Made by a program: the position numbers and the translations under genes. 64,000 nucleotides of DNA. Origin: Opeltia flavorubescens. Its lineage: Eukaryota > Ascomycota > Lecanoromycetes > Teloschistales > Teloschistaceae. How positions within the stretch are numbered: position 1 is the first letter of the stretch; every line of letters begins with the position of its first letter. Under the pieces are notes generated by a model. The model ran no database searches, had not been told where the DNA came from, and saw only the letters and a list, made by a program, of their open reading frames with translations. Shown piece after piece: positions 9,776-21,800 of this stretch. The stretch lies in the NCBI GenBank assembly GCA_000442125.1, contig KE546983.1:246928-310927 (forward strand), given 5' to 3'.

Positions 9776-11687
9776 TGTGTAACTATATCGGAAATAGCCA
9801 ACGGAAATTCAAATCAATTCCCTTGTTACTTGACTTTGTGTCATCGGGCTCTAGATATCATGACTTCAAGAGGTGAAAGCTCGGCGGCAAAGTGTATTAA
9901 GAGATTTTGATTGGAATCTAATTGATCGTGAAATTTTGCACAGTCTGTTAAAAACCACATTGCTTTGATGACTCGCTCATTGGGACTGGATTGAAGGTCC
10001 TAAAAATGATGGGCCGCATTCCTGCTGCCGGGCCGTTTCCCGGGCCTTCAGAGCAGAACACATGACGGCTATCTACCCCCGGTGAAGATGATTCCTTGCG
10101 TAGGATCACCCCATTAATGCATGTGGTCATGGTGATGTGGTGCAGGATGAGTACCCTAGACCACCAGGAGGTTGGATCGACGTTGATCGTATATCAAGCA
10201 AACTGTCTGTTTAATATCAGATTACGGGCCAACACACAATCCCGTGAAATTTGGCCTACTGTGAGGAACAAATAGCCTGCGTTGGTTAGCTCATGTTTTG
10301 TACACTCCGATGAGAAGGCAGTCAGTACCTGCACCCCAGCCATAGAATTCTGTGGGCGACAGGCCAAACAACAGGTGTTTCCCAATAGCAGCGACTGTAC
10401 AGGCTATTGTACAGAATCCAGCAGTAGATATTTGATGGGACTGTGTGTCGAAAAGGACAAGCTTAGGATTCCCGCATCCAGCCTGATAATGGGAAGGCGG
10501 CAAAGGTTGAAGCTGCATGATTCCTTTGATGGTTCATTGATCTGGGTGTTTTCAGGTTGATACAAAGAGGAAGCTTCGAATGAGCTCCATAAAGCTTAAG
10601 AGCTCGATGGTCGAGGCTTCGCTGATATTACTGCATCACAAGGCTGGGAGTGCTCGCCTCACCGGTTGATTGGTGAGTGTTTGCATCATCGCCGATCGGG
10701 CATCCAGTGGATTGTAACTCGCGTGTGGCACGTTCATGTCCATCAAATGGTAAAGGCTGAGGCTGTCGCACAGTTGGACCGGAAGTGGATGGAACAAGCT
10801 TACTGTGCCTCGTACATATATCGCCGTTCTCAGACCCCATCATATTCTGTACGATAAGAAAGACAACCTATGAACATGTCCAAACGCAGCATGTGAAACG
10901 CAGAGATTTCCATTATTGAAATGAGAGGCTCTGTAAAGGATGCTGAGTGTATCTTGACTATGAGGGGACAAGAGTGGGGGCCGAGATGCACAGATGGACC
11001 AAACAAGTCGGGCTGATATTTCGGATTCGGAGACCAGAAATGCAGTCTTAGACCACTTAGATGGCTCGATTACACACCATCCAGCCATGTGTCAAACTTG
11101 CAATATGCAGGTGTGTTTCTGCGCAGTAGGGATGGAATGGACAGCTGGAACGCCAAGTCGAAGGATTCCTACAAGCGCACGCTAGAGACCACTCAAATTT
11201 AGCTTAGGATTGGATCGAAATTAGTGTAGATCCTTCACAGCCTTATCTCGCTAAATATCGCAAAGAAAGAGCTAGGCTGCCTTCCCGCCAAGCCCCAATC
11301 CCCACGGGCTCCGGGATTTCCCTCTTTAAGTGGTGTAGGTCCGGCCCGACCCCGCGAGTCAAAACAGTCGCTTGCAGCACGTCAGATACGTGGCTGCCTA
11401 GAATCAGACTCCGCCTCATTCCAATTGGCAGTGCCTCTTGATCCTGAATCCTATCGCTTATCTGTATCCAAAGCGCTGTATCGTATCGAAATGTTTCAAT
11501 ACCCATTGCGATATGGGTTCAACGGCCATTCCGTTGACTATCAACAAACAACCAACCTGCGACTTCCCGTTTAGCCCCATCTCTTGACTTGCCATACTCT
11601 GTCATCATCGTCCTTCCTGAAATCCACCTCCTAGTCACGTGTCCGTTCTGAAAGGCCTGCCTTTGTACGACACAGGCTCTAATCGCC
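9776..11687. other. 1.9-kb intergenic stretch between P450 A and P450 B
   Basis: No convincing gene. Short open frames occur on both strands; a minus-strand one at about 10,291-10,518 has a hydrophobic stretch but no start, splice pattern or family match that I trust. The sequence has ordinary composition without long repeats. The final 170 bp hold a palindromic candidate operator upstream of P450 B. The length is large for neighbouring cluster genes, so a decayed gene could once have been here. Confidence 0.45.
11519..11537. promoter_or_regulatory. palindromic CGG-N5-CCG site upstream of P450 B
   Basis: TCAACGG (11519-11525) and CCGTTGA (11531-11537) form a perfect 7-bp inverted repeat with spacer CCATT, 151 bp before the P450 B start codon. 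CGG half-sites in inverted orientation with a fixed spacer are the classic target of Zn2Cys6 binuclear-cluster regulators. Binding here is inferred; no such regulator gene is visible in the window. Confidence 0.45.
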
Positions 11688-13573
11688 ATGGCCAGTATCA
11701 CTCTGCTGTTCACTGCTGTACCGCTACTATGGATGCTCTGGGGAGCATACAACCTTTACATCAACTACCAACAAGCCTCCAAGCTTCATGTTCCTTTGGT
11801 ATTTGCACCTGTTAGTCCGGACAATCCCATGTGGATTGCCATCCAAACTGCATTCCCACTCGTCTTTCGACATGTTCCATTTCAATCCATCCCATGGATC
11901 CGATACTGCCGACTCGGATGGGAATTTCACGACCGCTACAGAACTCACGAGAGACTTGGCGATGCCTGGATACTCGTCACGCCCAATCGGAACTGGCTGT
12001 ACGTAGCGAACAATGAAGCTGCCGCCGACATCTTCTCCCGGAGTCGTGACTTTGGAAGACCTGTGTGGATGTTGGGTAGCTCGCTTATGCCAAGCTATAC
12101 TGTTTTGGTCACCCTGCTGACAATTAACCAGAGATGCTCAATGTTTTTGGCCCTAATGTTTCCACCGTAAGACTCTATTCCCCAGCATATTTGATAATAG
12201 CATCTAATTATATCAAAGGCCGAAGGTCCAGAATGGCAAAGACAGCGGAAACTGACCGCAACCCCCTTCAACGAAACCAAGAACCCTCTAGTCTGGTCCG
12301 AAGCTCTCCGTCAGGCCGAAGATATGCTTAAATCATGGCTCGCATATGGCCAAAAGGGCGTCCCTAGTACAGCCGACGACTCCAGGACCCTCGCTCTACA
12401 CGTCCTAGCCTTTGCCGCCTTTCAAAAATCCTACCCGTTTAAAAGCTGGATGAACGAGAACTCTTCCGACAGACCAACGACATACAGAGACTCTTTAGCC
12501 ATCATCTTGAAGAACGTCTTGGTCATCCTTGTTCTACCGGTCAAGGCATTTGATATCCCCTTTCTTCCCGCCAAATGGGCCCGTGTGGGCTGGGCTGTCA
12601 CGGAATTCAGGCGTTACATGCTCGCCCAACTTACGGAAGAGAAACAGCTCCTCGCCCAAGGTAAGCAAGGTTCCGGAAGCCTCATCAGCAACCTCCTCCG
12701 CGCTTCCGACGAGCTGGATCAACCTGGTCGACAAGCTGGCTCAGCACGTGGCCTGAAACCTCTAACCCAGGACGAGATCCTGGGCAATGTCTTCGTATTC
12801 AATTTCGCAGGACATGATACAACCGCCATATCACTGGGTTACAGCATGCTCCTCATGGTCGCGCATCCGGACGTGCAGGACTGGGTGGCGGAGGAACTAA
12901 ACCATTACCTCCCCTACGACGACCACAAACTCTGGAACTATGAGGAGGTGTACCCGAAATTAAAACGCACGCTTGCGGTCCTGGTAAGCTCCCTTGCCCC
13001 CCATCATCCTCTGCCCCTATCACGCTAAAATACTCCCAGCTCGAAACCCTCCGCCTCTATAACCCCCTCCCCGGCATCCCCAAATACACCGGCCCCTCCC
13101 CTCAAACCCTCAGTCCCAACGGCCACGATATCTCCATCCCAGCAGACACCCTCGTCGTCCCCAACCTCATGGCGCTCCACACGCATCCCCGCTACTGGGG
13201 GTCCGACTCCCTCGTCTGGCGTCCAGACCGCTGGATCTCCTCTCCCTCCAATCCCTCCAACCCACAAAAATTCCCCATCCCACTGAGCACCCGCCTCCAC
13301 TCCGAGACCATTACAACGCCCTCAAAAGGCAGCTTCATAGCATGGTCGGAAGGCACACGCAACTGCCCGGGACAGAAATTCGCAAAGGTGGAGTTCGTCG
13401 CCACCTTCGCCGCCATATTCCGGAAGCACAAAGCCCAGCCCGCGAGGAGAGAGGGGGAAAGTGTGGAGGAAGCGAGGGTGCGGGTGGGAAAGGTGGTCAA
13501 GGATTCGAATGTGGAGCTTTTGCTGCAGATGCGGGATCCGGATAGTGTGGGTGTGGTGTGGGAGAAACGATGA
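11688..13573 (+). CDS. cytochrome P450 B, conventional fungal P450 monooxygenase
   Basis: Four exons (11688-12075, 12132-12166, 12219-12983, 13040-13573) join in frame to 573 residues; introns are 52-56 bp and exon 2 has only 35 bases. An N-terminal hydrophobic anchor (ITLLFTAVPLLWMLWGAY) is followed by the conserved fungal stretch LNVFGPNVST-AEGPEWQRQRK leading into the C-helix. The I-helix has the canonical oxygen-activation motif AGHDTT (338-343). ExxR is ETLR at 398-401, immediately after intron 3. The heme loop FIAWSEGTRNCPGQKF has the ligand Cys at residue 505. All hallmark residues are intact, so an active NADPH-P450-reductase-dependent oxygenase in the endoplasmic reticulum is expected. 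The substrate is unknown. The gene is not closely similar to P450 A or C. It converges on the transporter gene, with 275 bp between their stops. Confidence 0.92.
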
Positions 13574-13848
13574 ATTTATGATTTTTTTTTTCCTATTATG
13601 GGGCACTGACTTGTGTATACCAGTTTGTGAACTTACTCAGACTGTGGTGTCAAAAAAGTATAAGAATGATACGACTATCTATCTGTATTCAATCCATGAA
13701 GTTTTGGCGAAAGGATAAAATCATTGCGTGCGCATTAAGAATGAATGCCCGATGTTCTTTTCCTCCCCAGCCAAGTAAAGGAAAGGGAAATCTTCAAGAC
13801 ATCGATGCGGTGATATACGAAGGTGATTCTATATTCCTAGAACTGAAA

Positions 13849-15960
13849 TTATAAAGATACCACGGCTTCCTTCTCCACTGCCTGCTTCCTCGCCTCGGCT
13901 TCCCTCTTCAAATTCCGCCTCTCCATCCCCGCCGCACAAACAACAGCCACGCATCCTGCCGCCAGCGCAAAGATATACGTCCGTCTCAGCCCCTGCGCAT
14001 ATACCTCCCTTAGTATCCTGAGCAGAGCTTCGTTGCCTTGAGTGAGGATGTCTAGGTTCGTAGGCCCGGCAGTGATAACAACGGAGGGAGGGATGGCCGC
14101 GGTACGGCGGGAGAGTGTGGATCGGAGGGTGGAAAGGAGGAGAGATTGGGCTATAGGGATTGCGACAACGCTGTGAGGGGAGGTTAGTGGAGGATGATGG
14201 GAATGGGGTTGGCGAGGGGAGGAGAGGACGCGTACCCGCCGAGTTGATTGGAGAAGACAGCGATTGCTGGGGGAAGTATGTTAGTATTGAGGCCTGAGAC
14301 TGAGAGTCTGTTATATGAAGGACAAACCGTTGCCCGTTGGTGCGTCTCTCTCGCTGAGTAACGTCAGTGTAAATCTCGGCATTGGGAGTGGGTGACAGGG
14401 ATGGAGTACCTCAGGACGACTTGTAATGCGGTATAAGGAATCTGCATTCCCATACCCATACCCAGTCCCGCAATCACGAAGTAAATGACCCAGAGGGCGG
14501 TTGGGGTTTGCAGATTGATGCGTGTTATGACTCCGGCGCCGATGACGCAGATGATTTGACCACCGATCATGTAGGGGACCTACAGGATTGAAACATATAA
14601 GAGGATTGATTTGTAGGCGAGCGAGACGGCAAGAAAACCTACGTAAACGCCGAATTTCGTGACTATCGCTCCAACGATCATGATGGAAAGGATCTGTGGT
14701 AGGACGAGTGGGATCATGCGGACTCCGCTTTTGGTTGCAGAAGAACCACGAACGGCTTGGAAGTAGAAGGGGAGGTAGAATGAGTACTACAAGATCAAAT
14801 TAAAAGATTGAATCAGTGGAAGTATTTTGGAGTTTCATACGACATAATTCAACATGCCGAAGAAAAATAGAAATGTCGAACCTGAAAGGATCGAGCGCTG
14901 GCGAAGGATGCGAAGAGGGATGATGGCTCGATCACCGAGTCTCCACTGGATGTACCCGAAGATGATAGCCAGAATCCCGGCTGTGATGAAGAGGGCTATC
15001 ACTTTAGCGGAAGACCATGGCATGGTTTGCCCACCCCATTGGAGTGCGAGGATAAGGCAGCAGATTGATCCTATGAAGGTTATGGTACCGACGATATCCA
15101 TGTTCTGGAACTTCTCCTTCAAGTACAAGTTACGGTCTTGGTTGCGCGTGTTCCTGAGCCGTAGGAAGATCAAGATCAGGGCTAGAGCTGCGCCACCAAT
15201 GGGGAGATTTCTGTAACATCCACTCCTGTCAGTGATAAATTTTTCTTGGGAATGAAGTGGACGACTTGCATCCAGAAGCACCACCGCCAGCTGACGCGGT
15301 CAATAATAGCTCCTCCCATGACTGGACCTATACAGATGGAGATTCCAAATACACTGATCACTATACCCATGAACAAGGGGCGGCGTTCGAGTTCTACAAT
15401 GTACCCGATGATGGCTAGGGCACCTTGGAGGATACCAGCAGCACCGAGACCGGCGACTGCGCGTCCGACGATGAAGGCTTTGGAGTTGGGAGCGGCAGCA
15501 CAGACAGTTGAGCCCACTATCTTTCCTTAGTATTGAGAAGACATCATGTTATGTTCGATTGCAAGACAGCGAATCAATAGTTCTTACCCTCAAAAATGAC
15601 AATGACGGCTACATACGTCAACCGTACGTCAAAGTACTTGTATAGCACGCCCATGGTTGGCTGAAAGGCTGTCACCGTAAGCAAGTAACCGGAGCCATAC
15701 CACGCGACATCATCCAGAGATTTGAACGCGGTCGCAATTCTAGGAACTGCGACGCCGATGATATTGACATCCAGGGCGATGAGAAAGGTTCCGAGACAAA
15801 GCGAAACGGTGACGACGAATAGAGGGATTCCGTGGAGAAATCCTTTGCTAAGGTCAACAGTGGAGTCGCCTGGATTGCCGTCGGTCGCAATGTTTTTTTC
15901 GAGTGTCTCATGAGATGGAATGGTCTGTTCTGGGACTTTACCGTTGTCACTGGGTGTCAT
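13849..15960 (-). CDS. MFS drug:H+ antiporter, 14-helix (DHA2) toxin-efflux type
   Basis: Eight minus-strand exons (15960-15588, 15516-15270, 15210-14841, 14786-14643, 14579-14410, 14353-14328, 14266-14236, 14170-13849) close in frame at 560 residues. After a polar N-terminus of about 42 residues, helix 1 carries the LDVNIIGVAVPRI signature (63-75). GVLYKYFDVR matches MFS motif A, and SICIGPVMGGAI with VSWRWCFWINLPIGG (from about 184) is the motif C region of 14-helix exporters such as TRI12/TOXA-like pumps. The late segment SERDAPTGNAIAVFSNQLGG spans two tiny exons of 26 and 31 bases. Intron 2 (15211-15269) appears to be GC-AG, with donor GCAAGT; splicing there gives the conserved W-I-NLPIGG. 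The protein probably exports a small molecule across the plasma membrane. It sits between P450 B (convergent) and P450 C (divergent), as expected for cluster export or self-protection. Confidence 0.92.
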
Positions 15961-16933
15961 TGTTGGATGATCTTGAAATCTAGGGTTACATCCGGTGTAA
16001 AATCGATGGGTTGATCTCCAGTTGCCGAAGCCACTGGGTCTGTTGGCGTACCTCTAAAATAAACGCTTATTAGACCACTTGCTGAAGTTGGAGGGAAGGT
16101 GCGAGATGTACGGTTTCGTTACAATTGTATGTGGTAATATTACAGTAGCGGTAAGCATGCCTGAGCGAAGTCCGTGTTGCGGAGCCGCAGCTGACTTTTT
16201 AGTCCAGCTGAAAATGTGCTGCAGTAATCATGCATGACAGATGGATTGACATCCCTGTTCATGCAGCCAAGTCCACCTGACTGAAGGATTAGGATTGGTG
16301 CCTTGCTTCGTAAAACTTTGAAGCGCTCCCAATCGGGAAAAAGATCGGCTCGAAGCTGATACTTGGCCAAATAAACTTATCGAGATAGCGCCCGTAAAGG
16401 ATTGTTTCACTGTGCGCAGTGCATGGAGCGGATGAACATATATCGAGATAGATATCAGACTAGGAGCAGACTTGGGACTGTGCCTGAACTTGGCAATGCC
16501 AATTTCTCACTCCGAAACCTTCTTTCAGAGCTTGAATCAATCTGTAGCGAGTCAATTTCCGGAAAGATCCTGATCTCTTGGGGGCAGTCAGACGGAACCT
16601 GGATCCTACCAGTGCTGCGGTGAAGCGGCGTTCACGGAGGTGTAGAGATGGTTACTAAGATTGGTCGTCACGACGAACGCAGCCTCATGAGCTTCGCCAA
16701 TATCAGCGAATAGCTGTTGTGCCTGGCCAATACGATCATGTCGCCCTGCGACGTCAGATGCAGGAGGGCTAGTGATCGTCCATGGCTGATGACTGGGCGT
16801 GAAAGGTGTAGAATAGGTTCTTACTGTGTCAAAAGCCGGCTGGGTGGAGCAGCCCGGCATGGTTTGAATAAGATCGTTCGTGTTGGGAAGAAATTCATTT
16901 GCACCCGGTTCTTTACTGTCTTTGGTCGCAAAA
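15961..16933. promoter_or_regulatory. divergent promoter region, transporter / P450 C
   Basis: 973 bp separate the start codons of the minus-strand transporter (15960) and plus-strand P450 C (16934). A perfect 10-bp palindrome TTTCCGGAAA lies near 16,557. A minus-strand open frame at 16,606-17,013 overlaps the start of P450 C and has no recognisable domain, so I regard it as a shadow. No other feature is supported. Confidence 0.45.
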
Positions 16934-18837
16934 ATGCTCGTGGAAATTGTGAAATGGTTGCGAAACCTCACTCCTCCTTTGTTGGCTGGTATCTTGGTAT
17001 CAAAGTACTCCATACCTGTATATGCGGCAGTCTTTCTTTACCTATCCTGGAGAATCTGGGCCTTTACCATCCACCCTTTGTTCCATCCGACTGAACCCAA
17101 GGAGCTGCCGTACTGCATTCCTGGTAGGTGTTCTCGAACCATATATATTGCAAAGATGATACGCTGATAAGATGATGGTATAGTGCTAGGTATTTTCATA
17201 TCGAATTGTGCTCGACTCCAATTCTGACTGCACCGTAGGCCATGCATTCTCATTTCTCAAAGACTCGCAAGGTCTCATCGATCGTGGAAGGTGAATATTC
17301 GGGAATATCGGTGCTTCATTGGCACGTGTGCTGACGGGAATTTAGGGACTACTTTCGTAACAACAGGGAAGCGTTCGCTTTGACGGTCGGAGGACAGAAG
17401 CTGTATGTGCTGCTTTCACCCAACGATGTCGGCGCTATATATCGGAACAACACCACCTTGTCGTGGGATGCTATGCTGGACGAGCTCTTGGTTACATTTG
17501 GAGTCAATGCCACAGTCATTCCAAAGATGTGGGCCAAGCCNGACACGTTACAAGAGAGCCTCCGGCATCCTGATCTAGCTCCAGGCTTATCAGCGATCCA
17601 TTCCACTTTGGAGCTGTATAAGAAGCAGTTACTCCCGGGGCCAAAGCTGGACGCATTGAGTGATACACTTCTTGGCCACATCAGTAATCTCATGCCTCTG
17701 TACGATGGTAGTTTTGGACAGGGTTCATCGAGGGGTGTGTTGTCTCTCAAAGACTTTTGCGCTTCGGTAATGGTGGATTCCCTGACTAGAACTCTTTTCG
17801 GGGAACACATACGATATCTGGAGCCGGAAATCGTCCAGTGTCTCCTCGACTTCAACGATGACGCTTGGATGCTGGTTTTCAAATACCCTCAATCGGCCAA
17901 TAGCAAGCTGAATTCAGCTAGGAACAAGATTCTCAAAGGCTTTGTGAAGTATCTGGATTCTCCCGAAGATGTTCGGTCAGGGAAATCTTGGCTCATTGAT
18001 GAGGTTATGAAGATGCTCCGCAATGTCCACATCAATAATGAGGATCGAGCGGCCATGTTCCTGATGATTTACTGGGCGTGAGTGACCTTTTCCGATCCCA
18101 GTCGATACAGAGGAGCGGGCAAAAACACCCTGATCCGTCCCCAGCACCCTCGTCCATCATCGAGCAAAGCATGGTAAAGGGCTTCGCTAACTATGTCCAG
18201 AGCAAATATCAACCCATATAAGCTAGCATTCTGGATGCTGACGTACATTCTCTTCGACCCGAAACTTCATGCAGCCCTGCGAGAAGAAACGTCGCATGCA
18301 TACAAGGATGGTGAGATGGATGTACCCTATCTCATGGCCGAGTGCCCACGTCTGGATGCCGTGTATCTCGAGGTATTGCGGATAGTCAACACCGCTCTGT
18401 CAGCGCGCAAGATCGTCGCACCTACACCCCTTGGCGACAAAGTCCTGCGCAGCGGGAACACCATCTTGATTGCCTTTAAACAATTGCACAGCAACCGGGC
18501 TGTCTATGGTGCAGATCCAATGCATTTCGACCCTGACCGGTTCCTGAAGGACAAGCATCTGAAAAACTCCTCAAGCTATAAGCCGTTTGGTGGAGGAGTT
18601 AATTACTGTCCTGGGCGCTTCCTTGCTAAGCAGGAGATGCTTGTATTTGTCGCGTTGGTCCTGAATCGATATAACATCCAGTTGGCCAACCAGACTCCGC
18701 AAGGGAGACCGATGTCCCGGCCTCAGCAGTTTCCACAGTTGGACATGTCTACTCCAGCATTAGGCGTCAATGGGCCGGTGAAGGGAACAGATGTCTGGGT
18801 AGAGCTGGGTAAATGGGACGAGAAATCCTTGGCGTGA
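16934..18837 (+). CDS. cytochrome P450 C, CYP7/8-like, paralogous in type to P450 A
   Basis: Four exons (16934-17123, 17239-17290, 17346-18077, 18201-18837; introns 115, 55 and 123 bp) give 536 residues. The ATG at 16934 places an anchor helix (YSIPVYAAVFLYLSW) near the N-terminus. It is followed by LPYCIPGHAFSFLKD, where intron 1 falls inside the PGH motif. The I-helix reads WAANINPYKLAFW (324-336), without the acid-Thr pair. ExxR is EVLR at 382-385, and the heme loop FGGGVNYCPGRF has its ligand Cys at 461. Intron 3 interrupts the same Ala codon, in the same phase 2, as intron 2 of P450 A, so the two share ancestry despite divergent sequence. The ambiguous base N at 17541 is the third position of CCN and is Pro whatever the base. 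A lipophilic substrate in the endoplasmic reticulum is expected; the reaction is unknown. Confidence 0.92.
17541..17541. other. ambiguous base N inside P450 C
   Basis: Third position of a CCN codon in exon 3, so the residue is proline regardless. Two other single N bases occur at 20980 (noncoding) and 40013 (inside the degenerate Ty3/gypsy element). Confidence 0.95.
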
Positions 18838-21800
18838 GGCTTTTGTACAATATATGTATGTTCGCATATTAATTTTGAGTTCAGAGATGGCGCTTCCATC
18901 GCTGTCCAGATTCACTTGGAGGTTAAAGGGTTGGGGAATTGAAAGAACAGGACTAACAATATGTATATTGACCGATCTTGAGATTTTGATTACATTTTCC
19001 TCGGGGGCGGTATAAAAAAGGTGCGAAGCATTAGCGGTCTCTCAAGACGTCCTTTAGATTGAATCTCAAGGTTCATCTTCGCGCTTTTTTCGCTGCTGTA
19101 GTTAGGTCCTCACTCTCTAAAGCTACCGTCTTCTGCTTTTCCTGATTGACTCTATTTCCTTCGCCGTTGTTCTCAACAAAACCTGTCTTTCAATCGTAGT
19201 GGTCAGTGGCTTAATGAGGACCTTCCATCGTACATGTTAACCCGAATCACCGAAGGGCTTAGCAAGATACTCAGCATCGACGCAATTATTCCAAATTTGA
19301 CTTTCACCTACCATGATTGAAGAATGTAGTTGATGGACGAAAGAGAAAGTCGACGAGTCTAGGTTAGCCTTAAGGTCTTACGGGGTGAAACCACGTCAAT
19401 AGCCTCCAGGGGTCTCTTCGCCATATGCTGACAGTTGACTGAAGTGCTGCTGCTGATCCGTATAGCATGGTGAGACGGGAGGTGAACGTACCACAACTTC
19501 CATAAATTCCTCCATCATCATCACCATCACAGTACCCAGTGTCTGATTGTCAAGCTGGTTGATGTCTTTAGTAACAGAGGGAGTCTGCACTGGTTGAGGC
19601 ACTCGATCCAACTTTAGTATTGACTCCTTGGAGCAACTCAGAAGACGAGTTGTGGACCTATCCCGATGTTGATATCCTTGTCCCGGGGACCAACTCGACA
19701 TCCTTCGACCCTAGTAGTCTCTTCGCAAATGTCCATGGGTCACTATCTCTGGTGGTCAATGTGCCGAGAGTTCTCGCCCATGGAAGACCGGACGTCTTTG
19801 ATTCCGGGTAGACCTGCGGGTCCATAAGCCGAACAGCTTGTATGATCCTGTCAATATTGACAGCTTGGGTTTTATGGGAGTGAATATTTCAATAGACTGC
19901 ATCCTCTTGGTATTTCAGGTGGTTGGACTTGAAGAAGACTAAAATTATGTGGATATTTCGAGATCATTGGAAATTCAGTCTTGAGTGTTATCGAAGAAAA
20001 CTTGTCTGAATCCGAGCTTGCGTATTGTGCATTGATAGTAGCGTCCAATCCCTTAGCTGCGGAATAAACTTGAGTATTCGCGAAGATCCGAGCACTCAAT
20101 ACCTTACAGGCGTCAACAGTTGATGGGGATCTGATATACGGTCTAGGATAGGGTCGACTCATGGCTCAATTGCGAGACGTATATGATATTTCATACCTAA
20201 AGATAGGTTTTAAAGAAAATAATCCGAGCGGAGAGTTCTATCGACGTTATTTGTACCGAGGTATCTATAGCGAGGTCTGGACTATCGATCAAGACGATAT
20301 CCTCGAAATTCGTGTAGCTGTAGGTGATACAGGAGCAGGTCTGGCTCCGTAAGTTGCTCAGAAATGCCGAAGAAGAACAACCATGAGGATGATGGCGTTG
20401 ACGTCTGGAGATCTGGAGCTTTATTAGGCGACGGCGTGACTGTGGACTCTGTTTGATTGAAATCCACTGTGTATTTATTCAAAGCCAAGTGGTTTCCTCC
20501 CAGTCGACCTGAACGCTTAACGATGCTTTGGATAATAGAGGAGTAAGGGCTGTTTGAAGGGATAAAAGAATCATGAATATTCCTCAATAGAAACCTGTGT
20601 GCTGAACGCGGTATCGATCTAAGAAACTACTGTAGCCGGGTTGAGGTCGCACTAAGAGAAGGGAGACAGTCATCTGGTTCAGCCTACGCAGATACCCTTT
20701 CAGACCTCTGATAGCAAACGACGCCAGGTAACCCGCCGCCTCTATATCCCTAGGCGTGGTGCCAATGATTCTTCTCTGAGAACCCTGGTGTTTATCCCAA
20801 CATCAAGGCAGTATATCCACTCCATACCATCCCAGTAACCCGTCTTCCTCCCTGGTTGCCTCGAGATTCTTCTTGCCTTTCTTCCACTGGAGGATCAGAC
20901 CATGCAACAAGGGGCCAGATTGTTCCTAATGAGTCTCTTACTTGTCATTGTCGAGCGCAGTGTCACACTGGTAGAAGTGNACATTTGGTTTGACAGGTCG
21001 CAGTCGACAGGAATCCCCTTCTAAGGTATCCTCTAGTGCGCATGAGTTATTGTCCACAGCCAGCCTCTCCACCTCTGCCTTATGTTTCTATCATTGTGTA
21101 TTTCCCGGCGCTTGATCCTCGATCTGCTTCTCCCATGCGACTACTTCTGCCAGATTCCCAAAGAGCAGCTACTCATCCTTTGTCGCTCACCTGCGTAATT
21201 AAGGTGTAGGCCATGTGAGAGGATAGTGAGGGGTCGTCGGAGGTAAAGGTTGCCCTGAGCGGCGTTTCGAGGGGATAATGTAAACAGGTGAGATAGTCGC
21301 GCGATATTCAGGAGCAGCGACGGCTGTGATGGCTTGGTGAATCGACAAGGTCGACGGTGGTAGAGAATGTCGAGCAGTTGAGCGCTGGGATATGAACAGA
21401 AGGCATGATTGCGACCGTGGGGTTTCGAGCCCAATGAGCGGCGCGAGATATGGGCTAGAAAGCCATGAGGGTTAAGCTAGTTGGCTGAGTCTAGCTGAGC
21501 CGGTAGGGATTGAGGAGGTGGTGTCTAGGAGTCTAATGATCAGTGGAGATTTGGTAATAGGCGCGAAGAGGATGATTGAGTAACTCGAGTGTATTGAGTG
21601 GGCTGGTCGGAGGGGTCGGAAGTATAGTTTAAGCATCTAAAGGAGAGTGGCGGCTGACTGAGATGGAGATATCGCGGTAGTAGACCGACGTGAGTTACGG
21701 CTCGTGTGTAGATCGAACTCCTGCTGGACGACGCTGTGAGTGGTGTGGCTTTCGTATTGAGTCTCTCGAAAGACTCGGTACTGACGGTGATTCTGTAAGC

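Noticed and set aside
16606-17013. 135-codon minus-strand open frame
   Set aside because: It overlaps the start and anchor helix of P450 C on the opposite strand and shows no family motif; likely a shadow.
19396-19811. Possible Zn2Cys6 cluster regulator in the island tail
   Set aside because: I searched for a CxxC-type binuclear cluster and the AflR-type C-terminal pattern and found neither; overlapping frames on both strands lack support.
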